The translations under genes and the position numbers were made by a program. Positions 23,367-25,456 of a stretch of 25,456 nt of DNA are shown in pieces. This DNA is from Flavobacteriaceae bacterium UBA5544 (lineage in GTDB: Bacteria > Bacteroidota > Bacteroidia > Flavobacteriales > Flavobacteriaceae), in assembly GCA_002426755.1 (NCBI GenBank), contig DINI01000030.1, forward strand, positions 19,028-44,483, in the 5' to 3' direction. The notes beneath the pieces are model-generated. The model did not search any database and had not been told where the DNA came from. It was given only the letters and a program-made list of their open reading frames with translations. Position 1 is the stretch's first letter; each line of letters begins with the position of its first letter.

Positions 23367-24659
23367 TTATTTCTTTTTTTTCGGGTTGTAAATAGGTAGT
23401 AATTGTGTTGAAACTTCACCAAAACCAATTCGTGTTCCGTCTTTTTCGCAATGACCACGCATGATAACCGTATCATAATCATTAATGAACTTACGTTCCG
23501 TTCCATCTTTCATTTTGATAGGTTTTTCCCCGCGCCAAGTCAATTCGAGCATAGAGCCAAAAGAATCAGGAGTCGGTCCGGAAATTGTTCCGCTACCCAT
23601 CATATCTCCAGAATTTACGGGACAACCATTGATTGTGTGATGCGCCAATTGTTGGGACATATTCCAATACATGTATTTAAAATTGGATTTGCTCACTATG
23701 GTTTCTTTGGCATTTTTCGGACGAATAGAAACCTCTAAATTGATATCATAGCTCTTTTTCCCCTTCGATTGTAAATATGGAAGTAGAGGTTTGATAGGTT
23801 TCGGGCTTTCAACCTTAAATGGTTCCAGTGCGTCTAGTGTTACGATCCAAGGTGACATGGAAGATGCAAAGTTTTTTGCCAAGAAAGGTCCAAGCGGCAC
23901 GTATTCCCATTTTTGGATATCACGCGCAGACCAATCATTGAACAATACCAATCCAAAAATATATTCTTCAGCTTCAGCCACGGGAATAGGTTCACCTAAA
24001 TCGTTGGCATCAGTTGTAATGAATGCCATTTCCAATTCAAAATCTATCAACTTTGAAGGCCCAAAAACAGGTTCTTCGGCATCATCTGGAAAGGTTTGCC
24101 CTTGTGGACGATGCACCGGTATTCCGGATGGAATGATAGAAGAGCTTCGCCCATGATACCCAACAGGAATGTGCAACCAGTTAGGCATTAAGGCATTATC
24201 TTTTCCTCTGAACATTGTTCCCACATTGGTAGCATGTTCTAAACTGGAATAAAAATCTGTGTAATCACCAATCTGTACAGGCAATTGCATTTCGATTTCA
24301 TCCAAGCGGAAACAGACGATTTCTTTATGTTTTGTATTGTTTTTTAAAGTTGTATTGTTGCTGTCAAATACTTCTGCAATCCTGTTTCTTACAGCTCTCC
24401 ACGTTTTTCTTCCGTCAGCGATGAAATCATTTAAAGTGTCTTGCAGAAAAATATCATCTGTTAAAGGAATACCTTCAAAATAACCTAATTGATGCAAAGC
24501 TCCAAGGTCTATAGCCGTATCACCAATTCTTGTTCCGATAGTAATGATATCATCACGAGTTAAAAAAACACCAAAGGGAATGTTCTGTATCGGAAAATCG
24601 GAGTTCTTTCCAACATGAAGCCATGATGTACGGTCGGGATTATTAGCAGATAAAGACAT
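23367..24659 (-). CDS. fahA: Fumarylacetoacetase
   Basis: Protein of 430 residues, usual family length. It hydrolyses 4-fumarylacetoacetate to fumarate and acetoacetate, the last step of tyrosine/homogentisate breakdown in the cytoplasm. Seen: DYTDFYSSLEHATNVG (catalytic His and metal-binding Asp region, about 134-149), MFRGKDNALMPNWLHIPVGYHGRSSS (150s-170s), metal-site Glu pair in FELEMAF (about 211-217), LFNDWSARDIQKWEY (about 242-256) with the metal Asp, and NSGDMMGSGTISG (about 355-367). No other tyrosine-pathway gene is in the window. It is divergent from glyA and transcribed from its own promoter with a strong terminator. Confidence 0.95.
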   Translation of the reverse strand: MSLSANNPDRTSWLHVGKNSDFPIQNIPFGVFLTRDDIITIGTRIGDTAIDLGALHQLGYFEGIPLTDDIFLQDTLNDFIADGRKTWRAVRNRIAEVFDSNNTTLKNNTKHKEIVCFRLDEIEMQLPVQIGDYTDFYSSLEHATNVGTMFRGKDNALMPNWLHIPVGYHGRSSSIIPSGIPVHRPQGQTFPDDAEEPVFGPSKLIDFELEMAFITTDANDLGEPIPVAEAEEYIFGLVLFNDWSARDIQKWEYVPLGPFLAKNFASSMSPWIVTLDALEPFKVESPKPIKPLLPYLQSKGKKSYDINLEVSIRPKNAKETIVSKSNFKYMYWNMSQQLAHHTINGCPVNSGDMMGSGTISGPTPDSFGSMLELTWRGEKPIKMKDGTERKFINDYDTVIMRGHCEKDGTRIGFGEVSTQLLPIYNPKKKK

Positions 24660-24693
24660 AATTGTTGTTGTTGAGTTTTTTGTTAATTCTATT

Positions 24694-24726
24694 CAAACCT
24701 ACATAATATTTTTAATTTAAAACCAA
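24694..24726 (-). promoter_or_regulatory. Promoter of fahA (TTG-N22-TAGGTTTG)
   Basis: On the minus strand TTG (24726-24724) and a perfect -7 TAGGTTTG (24701-24694) are spaced by 22 nt, the same spacing as the MscS promoter. The -7 element lies 34 nt before the fahA ATG. Confidence 0.65.
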
Positions 24727-24823
24727 AAAATAACTTAAAATTAAAGTCTTTTTAATGGATTGTAAATTCTGCTTCGTTAGAATGAAAAATATTAATTTTA
24801 ATGCATTTCAATAATGGTTTTAT

Positions 24824-24831
24824 TACTTTTG
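24824..24831 (+). promoter_or_regulatory. -7 promoter element of glyA
   Basis: TACTTTTG matches TAnnTTTG perfectly, 26 nt before the glyA ATG. No clear TTG at -33; the stretch between the two divergent promoters is very AT-rich. Confidence 0.5.
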
Positions 24832-24857
24832 GGAAAATTTTAATTTAATTCAGATTT

Positions 24858-25456
24858 ATGCAACGCGACCAACAGATTTTTGAACTTATAGACGCTGAAA
24901 AAGAACGCCAACTACATGGTTTGGAGCTTATTGCTTCAGAAAATTTTGTAAGCAATCAAGTAATGGAAGCAGCTGGTTCTGTTTTGACCAATAAATATGC
25001 AGAAGGCTACCCAGGAAAACGCTATTATGGAGGTTGTGAAGTTGTGGATGAAGTAGAGCAGATAGCAATTGATAGAGCCAAAACCTTATTTGGAGCCACC
25101 TATGTCAATGTTCAGCCACATTCTGGAAGTCAAGCAAATACAGCAGTGTATTCAATGTGTTTAAAACCAGGCGATAAGATTCTGGGTTTTGATTTGTCAC
25201 ATGGAGGCCATTTGACACACGGTTCGCCTGTTAATTTTTCTGGTAAATTATACCAACCTTCTTTTTATGGTGTCGATAAACAAACAGGCCTTATTGATTA
25301 TGATCATTTGGAAAGCACTGCAAAAAAAGAACAACCCAAGTTGATCATCGCTGGAGCATCTGCGTATTCTCGCGATATGGATTTTAAGAAATTCAGAGAA
25401 GTAGCGGATAGTGTTGGCGCGATTTTGATGGCTGATATTTCGCATCCTGCTGGTTT
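24858..25456 (+). CDS. glyA: Serine hydroxymethyltransferase, 5' part
   Basis: PLP enzyme that converts serine and tetrahydrofolate to glycine and methylene-tetrahydrofolate. The first 199 codons are present, about half of the usual 420-430; the PLP lysine is beyond the right edge. Seen: MQRDQQIFELIDAEKERQ, LELIASENFVS (residues 22-32), NKYAEGYPGKRYYGG (about 45-59), VNVQPHSGSQANTAVY (about 86-101), GFDLSHGGHLTHGS (about 111-124) and ADISHPAG at the end, all standard for the family. Start ATG at 24858 matches the usual N-terminus. Own -7 element upstream, divergent from fahA. Confidence 0.97.
   Translation, partial: MQRDQQIFELIDAEKERQLHGLELIASENFVSNQVMEAAGSVLTNKYAEGYPGKRYYGGCEVVDEVEQIAIDRAKTLFGATYVNVQPHSGSQANTAVYSMCLKPGDKILGFDLSHGGHLTHGSPVNFSGKLYQPSFYGVDKQTGLIDYDHLESTAKKEQPKLIIAGASAYSRDMDFKKFREVADSVGAILMADISHPAG

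Overview
The window is an AT-rich chromosomal segment from a member of the Bacteroidota, most likely a (marine) Flavobacteriaceae species. This is inferred from Bacteroidota-type promoter elements (TAnnTTTG at -7, sometimes TTG at -33), A-rich leaders without clear Shine-Dalgarno sequences, and typical flavobacterial genes and gene order (DUF2911 protein, CcsA/ResB fusion, DUF2520 - KdsC-like - UbiA - Maf block, fused ABC1/SDR/photolyase cluster). I see no phage, insertion sequence, CRISPR array, rRNA or tRNA. Every stretch over 300 bases is covered by genes.

Left part (1-4662, all minus strand, read right to left): a tight operon of a TetR-like regulator, an ABC1/UbiB-type kinase, an SDR/DUF2867 oxidoreductase, a 46-residue DUF2256 zinc-ribbon protein, an unrecognised 48-residue ORF and a partial FeS-BCP-type photolyase/cryptochrome. 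Gaps are 5-10 nt or the genes overlap. A 30-bp inverted repeat sits just upstream of the regulator and is a good operator candidate. It looks like a light-damage/photooxidative-stress unit. Two plus-strand envelope genes follow (DUF2911 secreted protein, lipoprotein).

Middle (6456-11766, minus): an operon of a secreted PIG-L deacetylase, a previously unlisted 36-residue single-span membrane protein, a sodium:solute symporter and a Gfo/Idh/MocA dehydrogenase, suggesting deacylation, import and oxidation of a sugar-like compound. Then (11848-16519, minus) comes a conserved housekeeping series: DUF2520 protein, KdsC-like phosphatase, small membrane protein, UbiA prenyltransferase (TTG start), Maf pyrophosphatase, lipoprotein and a small MscS channel with its own promoter.

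Right part: a Crp/Fnr regulator diverges from a small membrane protein, a group III truncated haemoglobin, the 1062-residue CcsBA cytochrome c synthase and MscL. An 18-bp near-perfect palindrome resembling an FNR box lies between the divergent genes. These suggest a heme/NO/respiration theme. After a bidirectional terminator come a 46-residue DUF5679 protein, a lipoprotein, fumarylacetoacetase and, divergently, the 5' part of glyA. No clearly new large system is visible; the most interesting items are the overlapping small ORFs, the 36-residue symporter-associated protein and the two palindromic operators.
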